DNA of 32,280 bases from the NCBI GenBank assembly GCA_046349435.1, contig JAXMCI010000056.1, forward strand, positions 1-32,280, written 5' to 3'. The position numbers were made by a program, and so were the translations under genes. The notes under the pieces are model-generated. The model saw only the letters and a list, made by a program, of their open reading frames with translations, was not told the DNA's origin and ran no database searches. Position 1 is the stretch's first letter; every line of letters begins with the position of its first letter. The DNA comes from JAXMCI01 sp046349435. Lineage in GTDB: Bacteria > Pseudomonadota > Alphaproteobacteria > Dongiales > Dongiaceae. Below are positions 22,504 through 31,025 of the stretch, one piece after another.

Positions 22504-22592
22504 GGGCTTGACCCAGGGCTTGACCTGGCAATCCATGGCGGCCGCAAGCTGGATGCCCGGGTCAAGCCCAAAGGGTCAAGCCCGGGCATGAC
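22504..22592. repeat. REP-like imperfect inverted repeat between convergent genes
   Basis: The left arm (22504-22525, GGGCTTGACCCAGGGCTTGACC) and right arm (22559-22583) are imperfect reverse complements. GGGTCAAGCCC is repeated directly in the right arm (22559-22569 and 22573-22583). The element ends in GTCAAGCCCGGGCATGAC. It fills most of the gap between the AhpD-like gene and the convergent phosphodiesterase gene, where extragenic palindromes typically sit. It differs in sequence from the palindrome at 12352-12432, so two repeat families are present. Confidence 0.65.
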
Positions 22593-22628
22593 AAAGGGGA
22601 GCAGCCGGCGAAATCGACAAACCCCTGC

Positions 22629-24235
22629 TTAGCCGGATCCGGCCAGCCAGGGCTGCGGCCGGCCGTCCATCCCGCCGGTCGGCAGCCCGAGGCGGGCGGC
22701 GAGCGAGGCGGTCAGGTCCTCGGGCTGCAGCGGTGCCGCCGCCGTCGCGCCCCCCGGCCCGATCCCCGGCCCCGCTGCGATCAGCAGCCCCCGCGGGCGG
22801 TGATCGCCGCTGCGCCAGTGGCGGTCGGGGGCGTGCAGCAGCCCCGCCTGCGGCGACCAGATCTGCTCGATGGCGGCGCCGCGCTCCCAGGTGACGAAGA
22901 GGTCGGGCATGGTGTCGCCGGGCGAGCGGCGGTACCAGCGCGACGCCGGCACGAGCTCGTGCACGACCGGGCCGCCGGTCGCGACGTTGACCAGCGCGCG
23001 GAGATCGGCCCGCAGCCGCGCCGCGACGCGGTCCGCCTCGGCCGCCGCGATGCGGCCGCGCGGCTCGCGCCCGGCGAGGTTGAGGCGGACCCCGCCGTGG
23101 ACGGTGTTGTTGGGCGCCATGAAAAAGCGCTGCTCGGCCCGCTCGGCCGCCTCGAGATATTCGCGGACCCGCGGCGGCTCATGCCGGGCGAGACGCCGGC
23201 GCAGCGCCGGGAGCAGCGCCGCGGCCAGCCGCCGCCGCACGGTCGCCGGCAGCCCGCGGCTCGCCTGGTCGAGCAGCCGGCGCAGGGCATGCGGCGGCAC
23301 CGGGCCGCGGATCGACCGGTCCAGGCGCCGCAGCAGCGTGTCCAGCAGGTGGCTGCCGTCGTAGCGCGGGCCCATGCCGTGGCTGAGCAGCAGCAGCACG
23401 GTCGCATCCGCTCCGGCCTCCGCCATCAGCTCGGCCAGCGCCGCGTCGAGCCGCTCGTAGACCAGCGTCACCGGGTCGCCGAGGATCGCCGCCTGGGCGG
23501 GATCGTGGCGCGGATGGGCGGGATCGTGCACGTGCCAGAGCTGGTGGCCGACCGCGTGGGCCTCGCCGAACACCACCAGGAAGAGATCCCACGGGCCGCC
23601 TTCGCAGAGCAGCGCGGCGGCCAGCCGGCGCTTCGCCTGCAGCCCGTCGAGCAGGCCCTGCCGCATCAGCGCGTCCTCGGCCGCGGTCCGCCGCGGCCCG
23701 GCGCGATGGGCGTAGTCGTCGCCGGCGAAGTCGCGCACCGCATGGGCGTCGAGCCCGAAGATCGCATGCAGCCCGAAGCGCCGCTCGACGGCCGCCGCCG
23801 TGCCAGCCGGCCAGCCGCTGAGCCCGGCATGCCGGTCGTGGCAGCCCCATTCGCTGATCTGGAGTCCCGGCAGCGGCTGGTCGGCGAGGCTGTGCGGCAC
23901 GTCGATCACCGCCAGGCGCAGCGGCCGCGCGCCGGGCAGCCGCCAGAACGGGACGCCGCGGTTGCGCGCCGCGTCGACCAGCCGCCGCTCGTAGGTGGCG
24001 AGCTCGATCTCGTCCCAGCAGTTGTAGAGGTGACGATCGGCCCGGACGCCGCTCGACAGGGTGGGCCAGAGCGCGCCGGGGAAGAGGCCCTGGCGGTGGT
24101 CGAGCTCGGCGCGCGTGCCGCGGGCGAGCAGCGCGGCGAGCGCCGGCATGCGGCCGGCCGCGGCCAGCCCCAGCGCGATCTCGGGGTCGCAGGAATCGAG
24201 CGCCACCACCAGCAGCTGCGCGCGCGCGCCGTCAT
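22629..24235 (-). CDS. Alkaline-phosphatase-superfamily phosphodiesterase, copy 2 (start offset by a GC repeat)
   Basis: About 534 residues once the start is corrected. Type I phosphodiesterase/nucleotide pyrophosphatase features are visible: an N-terminal metal-binding Asp in LLVVALDSCDPE, a nucleophile region with Thr in GALWPTLSSG, CWDEIELATYERR, HD-HAGLS, the metal-site segment FLVVFGEAHAVGHQLWH, and LSHGMGPRYDGSHLL near the last metal ligands. There is no signal peptide. The frame has no start codon near its beginning: the only ATG (24235, overlapping the stop of copy 1 as ATGA) is out of frame by one GC unit of the (GC)6 tract that follows. Removing one unit gives MTARAQLLVVALDS, matching copy 1. 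It is a tandem paralogue of the upstream gene; substrate unknown, perhaps a glycan- or lipid-linked phosphate given the glycosyltransferase neighbour. Confidence 0.75.
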
Positions 24236-25828
24236 CCGCCGGCGAGCCCGGGACAGGGCCGGCCGTCCATGTCGCCCGTCGGCAGCCCGAGCCGGGCGGC
24301 CAGCGAGGCGCCGAGATCCTCGATGCTGAGCGAGCCCGGCAGCTCAGCGGTGCCGGGGCCGGCGGCGACCAGCAGCCCGTCGGGCCGGTGATCGCCGGTG
24401 CGCCAGTGGCGGTAGGGCGCGGCCACCAAGCCGGTCTGGGGCGACCCACCTGCTCGATGGGGGCGCTTCGCTCCCAGGTGAGGAACAGGTCGGGCATGGT
24501 GTCGCCATCGGAGCGGCGATACCAGCGCGCGGAGGGCTGCAGCTCGAGCGCGACCGGCCCGCCGGTCGCGACGTTGACCAGGGCGCGGAGATCGGCGGCG
24601 AGCCGCGCCGCCACCGCCGCGGTCGCCGCCGGCGGCGCCGGCCCTGCGGCTCGCGGCCGGCGAGGTTGAGGCGCACGCCGCCGACCACCGAGTTGTTCGG
24701 CGACATGAAGAAGCGCTGCCCGGCCCGCGCCGCGGCATCGAGATATTCCGGCACCGCGGCCGGCGGCTGGCCGGCGAGGCGCCGCCGCAGGGCGGGCAGC
24801 AGCACGGCCGCGATGGCCCGCCGCAGCGCCGGCGGCAGGCCGCGGGTGGCGCGGTCGAGCAGCCGGCGCGGCGCCCCGCCCGGCAGCGCGCCGTCGAAGG
24901 ACGCGTCGAGCCTTCCGAGCAGCGCGTCGAGCAGGTGGGTCCCGTCATGATGGGGCCCCATGCCGTGGCTCAGCAGCAGCAGGACGGTGGCGTCGCTGCC
25001 GGCGACGGCGAGGAGCTCGGCGAGCGCCGCGTCGAGCCGCTCATAGACCCGCGCCAGCGGGTCGCCGAGCGCCGCCGCTACGGCCGGATCGTGCCTGACA
25101 TGACGGGGATCGTGGACGTGCCAGAGCTGATGGCCGACCGCGTGGCTCTCGCCGAACACCACCACGAAGGCGTCCCACGGCCCCTCGGCGAGCAGGCCGG
25201 CCGCCAGCCGCCGCTTCGCCTCGAGGCCGGCGAGCAGCCCGTCGAGCAGCGCCGCCTCTTCCGCCGCGGTGCGCAGCGCGCCGCTGCGGCAGGCGTAGTC
25301 GTCGGGCGAGAACTCGCGCACCTCATAGGGATCTTGTCCTAGGACCGGATGCAGGCCGGAGCGCCGCACGATGGCGGCGGCGGCATCGGCCGGCCAGGAG
25401 TGCAGCCCGAAATGCCGGTCGTGGCAGCCCCATTCGACGAGCTGCAGGCCCGGGAGCGGCCGCTCGGCCAGGCTGTGCGGCACGTCGAGGATCGCCAGCC
25501 GCAGCGGCCGGCTCTCCGGGCGGTGCCAGAAGGCGGGGCCGCGCAGCTTCGCGCTGTTGGTGAGCCGCCGCTCGTAGGTTCCGGGATCGATCTCGTCCCA
25601 GCAATGGAAGCCGTGCCGCTCGGGGCCGAGGCCGGTGGCGAAGCTGACCCAGAGCGCCCCGACGAAGAGGCCATGCGGATTGGCGACCGGGACCCTGGCG
25701 CCGCGCGCCAGCAGGCCGGCCAGCGCCGGCATCCGCCCGGCCGCCGCGAGGGCAAGCGCGATGTCGGGGTCGCACGCATCGAGGGCGACCAGCAGCAGCG
25801 GCGGCGGCCGGCTCATCGGCCGGCTCAT
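24232..25828 (-). CDS. Alkaline-phosphatase-superfamily phosphodiesterase, copy 1 (two frameshifts near the 3' end)
   Basis: About 532 residues if two 1-nt losses are repaired. It opens MSRPMSRPPP then LLLVALDACDPDIALALAAAGRMP. Ser replaces Thr in the nucleophile region (GALWVSFATGLGPERHG). FVVVFGESHAVGHQLWHVHDP and LSHGMGPHHDGTHLLDALL carry the expected metal-binding His/Asp residues. The frame breaks after NLAGREPQGR (near 24635) and again near 24451, where GTGGGTCG would need GTGTGGTCG to continue as WSPQTGL. Both breaks are placed by comparison with copy 2; without repair the protein ends at 24344 with a scrambled tail. The ATG at 25828 overlaps the glycosyltransferase stop (ATGA). The paralogues match through most of their length, so they arose by tandem duplication and then diverged. 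Confidence 0.75.
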
Positions 25829-26790
25829 CGGCGGTGGCGCTCGCGCACCAGCGCGAGGTCGGTGGCGAAGGTCGGGCCGTTGCTCAGGCGATGCGGCGCG
25901 TCGGTGGTGTAGTAGCAGGCGATCGCCGGCAGGGCGAATGGCGCCTTGTCGCGCGTCAGCCGCAGCAGCAGGTCCCAGTCGCCCATCTCGCGCAAGCCCT
26001 CGTCGAAGCGGGTCCCGGGCAGGCCGGCCCGGTGCGCGATGCAGCCCATGTCGGCGATGTTGTCCCGGGCGACCGCGCTGTGGTCGTAGGGGAAGAAGTA
26101 GAGGCGCGGCAGCGCGCCGCCCGGCCCGCCGAGGATGCGCTCGGGATCGTCGACCAGGAAGGCGCCGTAGAGCACGTCGGCCGCCGGGCGCGTCGTGAAC
26201 GCCCAGGCCACCGCCTTCAGCCAGTGCGGATGCATGAGGTTGTCGTCGTCGAGATAGGCGACGATGCTGCCGGCCGCCGCCGCCAGCGCTACGTTGCGTG
26301 CCGCGCAGGCGCCCCGGCCGGCGCCGCGCAGGGCGTGCAGCCGGGGCCCGGCGGCCCGGGCCAGCAGCGCCGCGGTGTCGTCCCGGCTGTCGTCGTCGAC
26401 TACCAGCAGCTCCCAGTCGGGATAGCTCTGCGCCTCGACCGAGGCGATGGCGCGGGCCAGCCAGGGGGCGCGGTCGCGGGTCGGCAGCACCACCGAGATC
26501 AGCGGCGACCGGGCCAGCGCCGCCCGCTCGATCCAGTCCATGGTGTCGCGCACCTGCTGCAGTCGCTCCCGCTCCGCGAGGCGCCCCTCCAGGGCGGCGA
26601 GTTGCGCGGCGAGAGGGCCGAGACCCCGTTCCACCGCGGCGAGTTGCGCATCGAGCGCGCCGAGGCGCGCCTGCGGTGCTGCGCCCAGCTCGGCGGCGAC
26701 GCGGCCGTCCAGCGCGCCCAGGCGGGCTTCCAGCGCGTCGATGCGCGCCGTGCCGCGGAGGCGCGCGAGCAGGCGGCGAGGCAGGCTCAC
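25825..26790 (-). CDS. Family 2 glycosyltransferase with N-terminal coiled coil
   Basis: A GT-A glycosyltransferase of about 321 residues. The catalytic domain begins SVVLPTRDRAPWLARAIASV, followed by WELLVVDDDSRDDT (nucleotide-sugar site), AARNVALA and AYLDDDN (the metal-binding DxD-type motif), ending with GDWDLLLRL. Residues about 15-95 are Ala/Leu/Glu/Arg-rich heptads forming a likely coiled coil. The start is uncertain: GTG at 26790 gives a basic N-terminus (SLPRRLLARLRG) but has no clear ribosome site, and the frame is open to 26901. An out-of-frame ATG at 26828 opens a 13-codon frame whose TGA overlaps this GTG, so either a short leader or a one-base shift is possible. It is the first gene of a coupled set with the two phosphodiesterase paralogues, suggesting work on a shared glycan or glycolipid. 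Confidence 0.85.
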   Translation of the reverse strand: MSLPRRLLARLRGTARIDALEARLGALDGRVAAELGAAPQARLGALDAQLAAVERGLGPLAAQLAALEGRLAERERLQQVRDTMDWIERAALARSPLISVVLPTRDRAPWLARAIASVEAQSYPDWELLVVDDDSRDDTAALLARAAGPRLHALRGAGRGACAARNVALAAAAGSIVAYLDDDNLMHPHWLKAVAWAFTTRPAADVLYGAFLVDDPERILGGPGGALPRLYFFPYDHSAVARDNIADMGCIAHRAGLPGTRFDEGLREMGDWDLLLRLTRDKAPFALPAIACYYTTDAPHRLSNGPTFATDLALVRERHRR

Positions 26791-26904
26791 CGCCGCGCCC
26801 GGCGATCGGATCGGATGAGAACGCTCATGCAGGTCAGCCCAACCGTGGGGCGGGAGCCTATCGCGCCCGACCGCGGCAATCCAGCCGCCCGGCGGCGGCA
26901 CTGG

Positions 26905-27309
26905 TCAGCGCTTCGCTCTTGTCCTGACCGCGTTCAGGGCCGCGGCGGCCCGGATCAGCCGCTTCAGCGCCGCCGCGTCGATCGCCTCGCCCTCGCGCAC
27001 ATCGATGGCGCGTCTCGTATTGCCCTCGAGGCTGGCGTTGAACAGGCCTGACGGGTCGTCCAGGGCCGCCCCTCTGGCGAAGGTCATCTTCACGACGTTC
27101 CTGTAGGTTTCGCCGGTGCAGATGATCCCGTCGTGCGACCACACCGGAACGCCGCGCCACTTCCATTCCTCGACGATCGCCGGGTCGGCCTCCCTGATCA
27201 GGGCCCGGAGCCGGCGGAGCGTCTCGCCGCGCCAGTCGCCCAGCTCCGCGATCCTGGCGTCGATCAGCTGCGCTGGCGTCCGGTCGCTCCGCGGCGCGCT
27301 CGCCTTCAT
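26905..27309 (-). CDS. DUF1801 (YdhG/YdeI-like) domain protein
   Basis: A 134-residue small cytosolic protein. The pattern EADPAIVEEWKWRGVPVWSHDGIICTGETYRNVVKMTFARGA, followed by D-P-S-G-LFN and a C-terminal acidic/helical part ending AAALNAVRTR, matches the DUF1801/YdhG-type fold (related to frataxin-like iron-binding proteins in some annotations). Function is unknown. Start 27309 gives MKASAPRSDRTPAQL. It lies 15 nt downstream of the epoxide hydrolase gene on the same strand and may be cotranscribed. Confidence 0.85.
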   Translation of the reverse strand: MKASAPRSDRTPAQLIDARIAELGDWRGETLRRLRALIREADPAIVEEWKWRGVPVWSHDGIICTGETYRNVVKMTFARGAALDDPSGLFNASLEGNTRRAIDVREGEAIDAAALKRLIRAAAALNAVRTRAKR

Positions 27310-27324
27310 GGCAGTCTTCTCTTC

Positions 27325-28521
27325 CTACCGGCCGGGCGGCAGCTCGTGCAGGAACGCCGCCACCTCGCTCGCCAGCGCGTCGGGCCGCTCCAGCGCCGCG
27401 AAGTGGCCGCCGCGCTCGAACTCGGTGAAGCGGACGAGGTCGTAGGTCCTTGCCACCAGCGAGCGCGGCGGCAGCGGGCGGAGCTCGCGCGGAAAGCTGG
27501 CGAAGCCGGTGGGCACGGCGATGCGCGTGCCGGCGGGCAGGGTCCGCATCACCTCGGCGGCGGCCGCGCGATAGATCCAGGTGGCGGTCGCGAAGCTGCC
27601 GGTGGCGACGTAGAACATCACGTTGGCGAGCAGCAGGTCGGCGCCGAAGACGTCGCGCACGTCGCGCTCCCGCCCGTCCGGGCCGCGCCGGTCCGACCAG
27701 GCATGGAACTTGTCGATGATCCAGGCGGCGGCGCCGACCGGGCTGTCCTGCATTGCATAGCCCAGCGTCTGCGGCCGCGTGCGGTGCGTCTCGGCATAGG
27801 CCCGGCCGTCCTGCACGAAGGGCTGGCAGCGCGCCTCGAACGCCTGCTCCGCCTCGTCCGCCGGCCCGCCGGCGGCCCGCGATCCCAGGTAGTTGAGATG
27901 GATCGCCCGGCAGCCGCCGCCCTCGGCCACCGCATGGTCGAGCCCGAGCATGGCGGAGACCATCGCGCCCCAGTCGCCGCCCTGGGCGACGTAGCGGCGA
28001 TAGCCGAGCCCCTGGCGCAGCAGCCGGTCGAGCTGGCCGGCGAAGGCGCGCGGCCCGATCGGCGCCGCCGGCCGGCCGGAGAAGCCGAAGCCCGGCAGCG
28101 CCGGCACCACCACGTCGATGCCGTCCTCGGCGCGGCCGCCGAAGCGCTCGGGATGGGCGAAGCGGTCGACCAGCTCGAGGAACTCCAGGATCGACCCCGG
28201 CCAGCCATGGATCAGCACCAGCGCCTCGTCATGCCGCGGGCCGGAGCCGCGCTCCTGCAGCAGGTGGATCGCCTGGCCGTCGATCCGCGCCATCAGCTGC
28301 GGGAAGCGATTGACCGCCGCCTCGACCGCGCGCCAGTCGAAGCCGTCCACCCAGTGCGCGCAGAGCGCGCGCATGACGGCGAGCCCGGCTCCGGCCGACC
28401 AGGGATCGCCGCCCTCCGCCAGCTCGGGAACGGCGTCCCAGTCGTAGGCGGCGACGCGGCGGCGGATCGCCTCCAGCCGCGCCTCGGGAACCGCGATGCG
28501 GAACGGTCGTGTCTCGATCAT
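27325..28521 (-). CDS. Epoxide hydrolase (EHN plus alpha/beta hydrolase)
   Basis: A 398-residue enzyme with the N-terminal epoxide-hydrolase domain (residues about 1-95, with RPFRIAVPEARLEAIRRR and FDWRAVEAAVNRFPQ) and an alpha/beta-hydrolase core. The oxyanion HGWP is at 105-108, the nucleophile D183 in QGGDWGAM, and the catalytic H373 in RGGHFAALE. The lid region contains tyrosines (YAMQDSP, WIYRAAA) of the kind that activate the epoxide. It converts epoxides to vicinal diols by an alkyl-enzyme ester. Start 28521 (MIETRPFRIAVP) is the family start. It is divergent from the HEAT-repeat gene; the 85-nt gap should hold both promoters. Confidence 0.93.
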   Translation of the reverse strand: MIETRPFRIAVPEARLEAIRRRVAAYDWDAVPELAEGGDPWSAGAGLAVMRALCAHWVDGFDWRAVEAAVNRFPQLMARIDGQAIHLLQERGSGPRHDEALVLIHGWPGSILEFLELVDRFAHPERFGGRAEDGIDVVVPALPGFGFSGRPAAPIGPRAFAGQLDRLLRQGLGYRRYVAQGGDWGAMVSAMLGLDHAVAEGGGCRAIHLNYLGSRAAGGPADEAEQAFEARCQPFVQDGRAYAETHRTRPQTLGYAMQDSPVGAAAWIIDKFHAWSDRRGPDGRERDVRDVFGADLLLANVMFYVATGSFATATWIYRAAAAEVMRTLPAGTRIAVPTGFASFPRELRPLPPRSLVARTYDLVRFTEFERGGHFAALERPDALASEVAAFLHELPPGR

Positions 28522-28606
28522 CGCTCGGGCACTCCGCGAGATGGCCCGGCACGGTAGCACGACCGCGCTCTTTGCCGCGTCGGGCAAGTCCGGGATGATG
28601 GCGCGC

Positions 28607-29428
28607 ATGAGCGGACGACAGCTCGACCTCTTCACGGCGGATGGCGCCGACCCGGTCCCGGCGCAGGCTCCGGCGCCGGGCGGCGAGATCGATGCGGCGA
28701 CGCTGGACGACGCCGCGCTCGTCGCAGCACTGCCAGGCGCCGGATTGGCGGACGCCGCCGCGCTGGCGGCAGAGGCGGGCCGGCGCCGGCTGACGGAGGC
28801 GGTGCCGGCGCTCAGGGCGCTCTGCCTGCGCTTCGCCGGCTTCGGCACCGAGCGTCTCGTTCCCGAGCAGGCGGCTTCGCTGCGCGCACTGGCGGCGATC
28901 GGCGGCAGCGATGCGCGGGCCGCCGTGATCGGGCTGCTGGTCCGCGGCGTCGTCCAGGGACCGACGCTCGCCGCGGCGGCTGCGGCCGCCGACCAGCTGC
29001 AGGCGGGCCTGCCGGCCGGCGTCGCCGCCGACTTCCTCGCCCACGCCGATCCGATGATCCGCCGCACCGCCTGCCGCTGCGCCCCGCGCGCCCTCGAGCT
29101 CGTCCCCGCACTCCTCGGTCGGCTCGAGGATCTCGACGGCGGGGTCGCCCGCGCCGCCGCCTGCGCGCTCGGCCGGATGGGCCGGCACGAGGCCCGCCCG
29201 CTGCTCGGCCGGCTGCTCGCCCAATCCCCGGCCGAGGACGTGGTCGAAGCCATTGCGCCGGTGGCGGACGAGGCCTGCCTGGTGTTGCTGGCCCGCCTCG
29301 CCCGCACGCAGCCCGACCTCGCGCCGGCGGCGCTCGAGGCGCTCGAGTCCTGCGATCATCCGCGGGCCGCGGTGCTGGCGGCGCGGCTGCGACGGGATCT
29401 GGGCCTCAGCCCGCCTCCAACTCCTTGA
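28607..29428 (+). CDS. HEAT-repeat-like protein
   Basis: About 273 residues from the ATG at 28607 (MSGRQLDLF); ATGs at 28595 and 28598 are equally in frame and no ribosome site decides. After a Pro/Ala-rich acidic N-terminal stretch, the protein is built of paired amphipathic helices rich in Ala, Leu and Arg. Repeating units include VPALRALCLRFAGFG, SLRALAAIGGSDARAAVIGLL, DPMIRRTACRCAPRA, LEDLDGGVARAAACALGRMGRHEARPLLGRLL and AALEALESCDHPRAAVLAARL, the HEAT/PBS-lyase-repeat style. It is likely a protein-binding scaffold; the partner is unknown. Its last 23 nt overlap, on the other strand, the end of the XRE regulator gene. Confidence 0.8.
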   Translation: MSGRQLDLFTADGADPVPAQAPAPGGEIDAATLDDAALVAALPGAGLADAAALAAEAGRRRLTEAVPALRALCLRFAGFGTERLVPEQAASLRALAAIGGSDARAAVIGLLVRGVVQGPTLAAAAAAADQLQAGLPAGVAADFLAHADPMIRRTACRCAPRALELVPALLGRLEDLDGGVARAAACALGRMGRHEARPLLGRLLAQSPAEDVVEAIAPVADEACLVLLARLARTQPDLAPAALEALESCDHPRAAVLAARLRRDLGLSPPPTP

Positions 29429-29759
29429 GCAGCCGCTCGATGCGGGACTCGTCCAGACGGTCGATCGTCTCGGCCAACCGGTTCGCGAGCTCGGTCGCCC
29501 GCGGCGACAGGCCTGATGTGTCGACGACGACGCGGGGATGGGAGAGCGCGGCCAGGCGCTGCAGCTCGTCGACGTCGTCCCAGGCGAGGTTGAAGTAGGC
29601 CGAGACCTGCTGCACCAGCACGCCGGAGGGGCGGCCGCGATGGCCGTGCTCGAGCGCCGAGAGATAGGCCGAGGAGAGGCCGAGGACGGCGGCCATGTCC
29701 TTGAGGGCGACGCCGCGGGCCTCGCGCAGCGCCCGCAGCTTGGCGCCGAACGGGGTCAT
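29406..29759 (-). CDS. XRE-family helix-turn-helix regulator
   Basis: A 117-residue protein with an N-terminal XRE helix-turn-helix (residues about 5-60): FGAKLRALREARGVALKDMAAVLGLSSAYLSALEHGHRG. The recognition helix SSAYLSALEHG is clear. The C-terminal half (DVDELQRLAALS, then a helical ATELANRLAETIDRLDESRIERLLKEL) probably mediates dimerisation. The ATG at 29759 overlaps the stop of the Smr gene (ATGA). It is the third gene of a lutC-Smr-XRE series, an order I associate with alphaproteobacteria at least for the Smr-XRE pair. The target genes are unknown. Confidence 0.9.
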   Translation of the reverse strand: MTPFGAKLRALREARGVALKDMAAVLGLSSAYLSALEHGHRGRPSGVLVQQVSAYFNLAWDDVDELQRLAALSHPRVVVDTSGLSPRATELANRLAETIDRLDESRIERLLKELEAG

Positions 29760-30340
29760 CGCGCCGGCGCCGCGGCGCGGCGGCGCTTCAGCAGGACGTA
29801 GAGCGCCCCCATGCCGCCATGCTTCTGCTGCGCGTAGTCGAAGGCCAGCACGCGGGCGCGGTTGGGCTGCTCGTTGAGCCAGCGCGGCACGTTCTGGCGC
29901 AGCACGCCGCCCGCCTCCTTGGCCAGCCCCTTGCCGGTGATCACCAGCACGCAGCGCCGGCCGGCCTCGGTCGAGGCGGCGATGAAGGCGTCGAGCCGGG
30001 CGTGGGCAGCCTGCTGCGTCAGGCCGTGCAGGTCGAGCGTCGCCTCGACCTCGAGCCGGCCGCGCGACAGCCGCTCGGCCTGGCGGCGGTCGACGCCGGC
30101 GACCTGGCCGTGGCTGAGCTCGGGCGGGGCCGCCGGCGGCGCGGGTCGTGCAGGCGACGCGGGCGGCGGCGGCGCGAGGGCGCGGCGGCGCGCCCGCTTC
30201 GGCGCGGGCGCCGGCTCGATCGGCGCGACGGCAGGCGCCGGCGGGAGCTCGGGCAGGGTGCGGCCGGGCAGCGGCGTCGCCTGGCTGGCCACCGCCCGCC
30301 ACAGCGCCAGCTCCTCGGCGCTAAGGCGTCGCTTCCCCAT
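29756..30340 (-). CDS. Smr domain protein
   Basis: A 194-residue protein with a C-terminal Smr (small MutS-related) domain. The domain shows TLDLHGLTQ (the DLHG motif), CVLVITGKG, and GALYVLLKRR at the end. The N-terminal 75 residues start MGKRRLSAEELALWRAV and continue as a Pro/Ala-rich linker with a basic KRARRR patch. Smr domains nick branched DNA or RNA in some proteins; the role of this stand-alone form is unknown. It begins inside the end of lutC (20-nt overlap) and ends in an ATGA overlap with the XRE gene. Confidence 0.93.
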   Translation of the reverse strand: MGKRRLSAEELALWRAVASQATPLPGRTLPELPPAPAVAPIEPAPAPKRARRRALAPPPPASPARPAPPAAPPELSHGQVAGVDRRQAERLSRGRLEVEATLDLHGLTQQAAHARLDAFIAASTEAGRRCVLVITGKGLAKEAGGVLRQNVPRWLNEQPNRARVLAFDYAQQKHGGMGALYVLLKRRRAAAPAR

Positions 30341-31025
30341 CGAGCAGCAGGATGTGCAGCTTGCGCGGGCCGTGCGCGCCCATCTGGATCTTCTGCTCGA
30401 TGTCGCCGCTGCGCGACGGGCCGGTGATGAAGTTGACGGTGCGCGGCATGCCGCCGGCGCCGTAGCGGGCGCGCAGCCGCGACCAGCCCTCCTCCATCGA
30501 GCCGACCACCTGGTCGGCGGTGAGCAGCACGAGATGGTGGTCGGGCAGCAGGTTGAGGGTGGTCGGGCTCTCCGGCCCGGAAACCAGCATCAGCGTGCCG
30601 GTCTCGGCGATGCCGGCGAAGGCCGGGGTCAGCGAGGCGAGGTCGTGGCCGTCGGTCGGCCCCTGGCTGATCTCGATCATCGGCCGGCCGACCGGCGGCG
30701 GCGCTTTCCAGGGCAGGCCGGTGATCGCCGCGTCGGGGGCGAGGCGGATGGCGGCGGGCAGGTTCTCGCCGGCGAGGTAGGCGGCGACCGCGCCGGGGAG
30801 GTCCTCGCGCCGCGCCACCCGGACGACCGTGCAGGCGGCCTCCTCGGCCATCGCCACGAAGAGGTCGATGCGGGCGCGGCGGTCGAGCTGGCCGCGCTTC
30901 GGGATCAGGTTGGGTGCCGGCGCGGCGAGCCGGGCCTCCATCGCAGCCTGCTCCTCGGCCGAGGGCGCGTCGCGCTTCAGCTGGCGGCGCAGCGCGCCGA
31001 AGATGGCGTCGCGCGAGCCGCTCAT
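30321..31025 (-). CDS. lutC: Lactate utilisation protein C (LUD domain)
   Basis: A 234-residue LUD-domain protein (YkgG/LutC). After MSGSRDAIFGALRRQL and a variable stretch, the LUD core has PTDGHDLASLTPAFAGIAETGTLML, SPTTLNLLPDHHLVLL and the final MPRTVNFITGPSRSGDIEQKIQMGAHGPRKLHILLLD. LutABC together oxidise L-lactate to pyruvate with Fe-S clusters. Start 31025 overlaps the lutB stop as ATGA, so B and C are coupled; lutA would lie upstream of lutB outside the window. Confidence 0.95.
   Translation of the reverse strand: MSGSRDAIFGALRRQLKRDAPSAEEQAAMEARLAAPAPNLIPKRGQLDRRARIDLFVAMAEEAACTVVRVARREDLPGAVAAYLAGENLPAAIRLAPDAAITGLPWKAPPPVGRPMIEISQGPTDGHDLASLTPAFAGIAETGTLMLVSGPESPTTLNLLPDHHLVLLTADQVVGSMEEGWSRLRARYGAGGMPRTVNFITGPSRSGDIEQKIQMGAHGPRKLHILLLDGEATP

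Noticed and set aside
26787..26828. 13-codon leader-like frame ending in an overlap with the glycosyltransferase GTG start
   Set aside because: Too short and without a ribosome site to call a gene; kept only as a note on the uncertain glycosyltransferase start.
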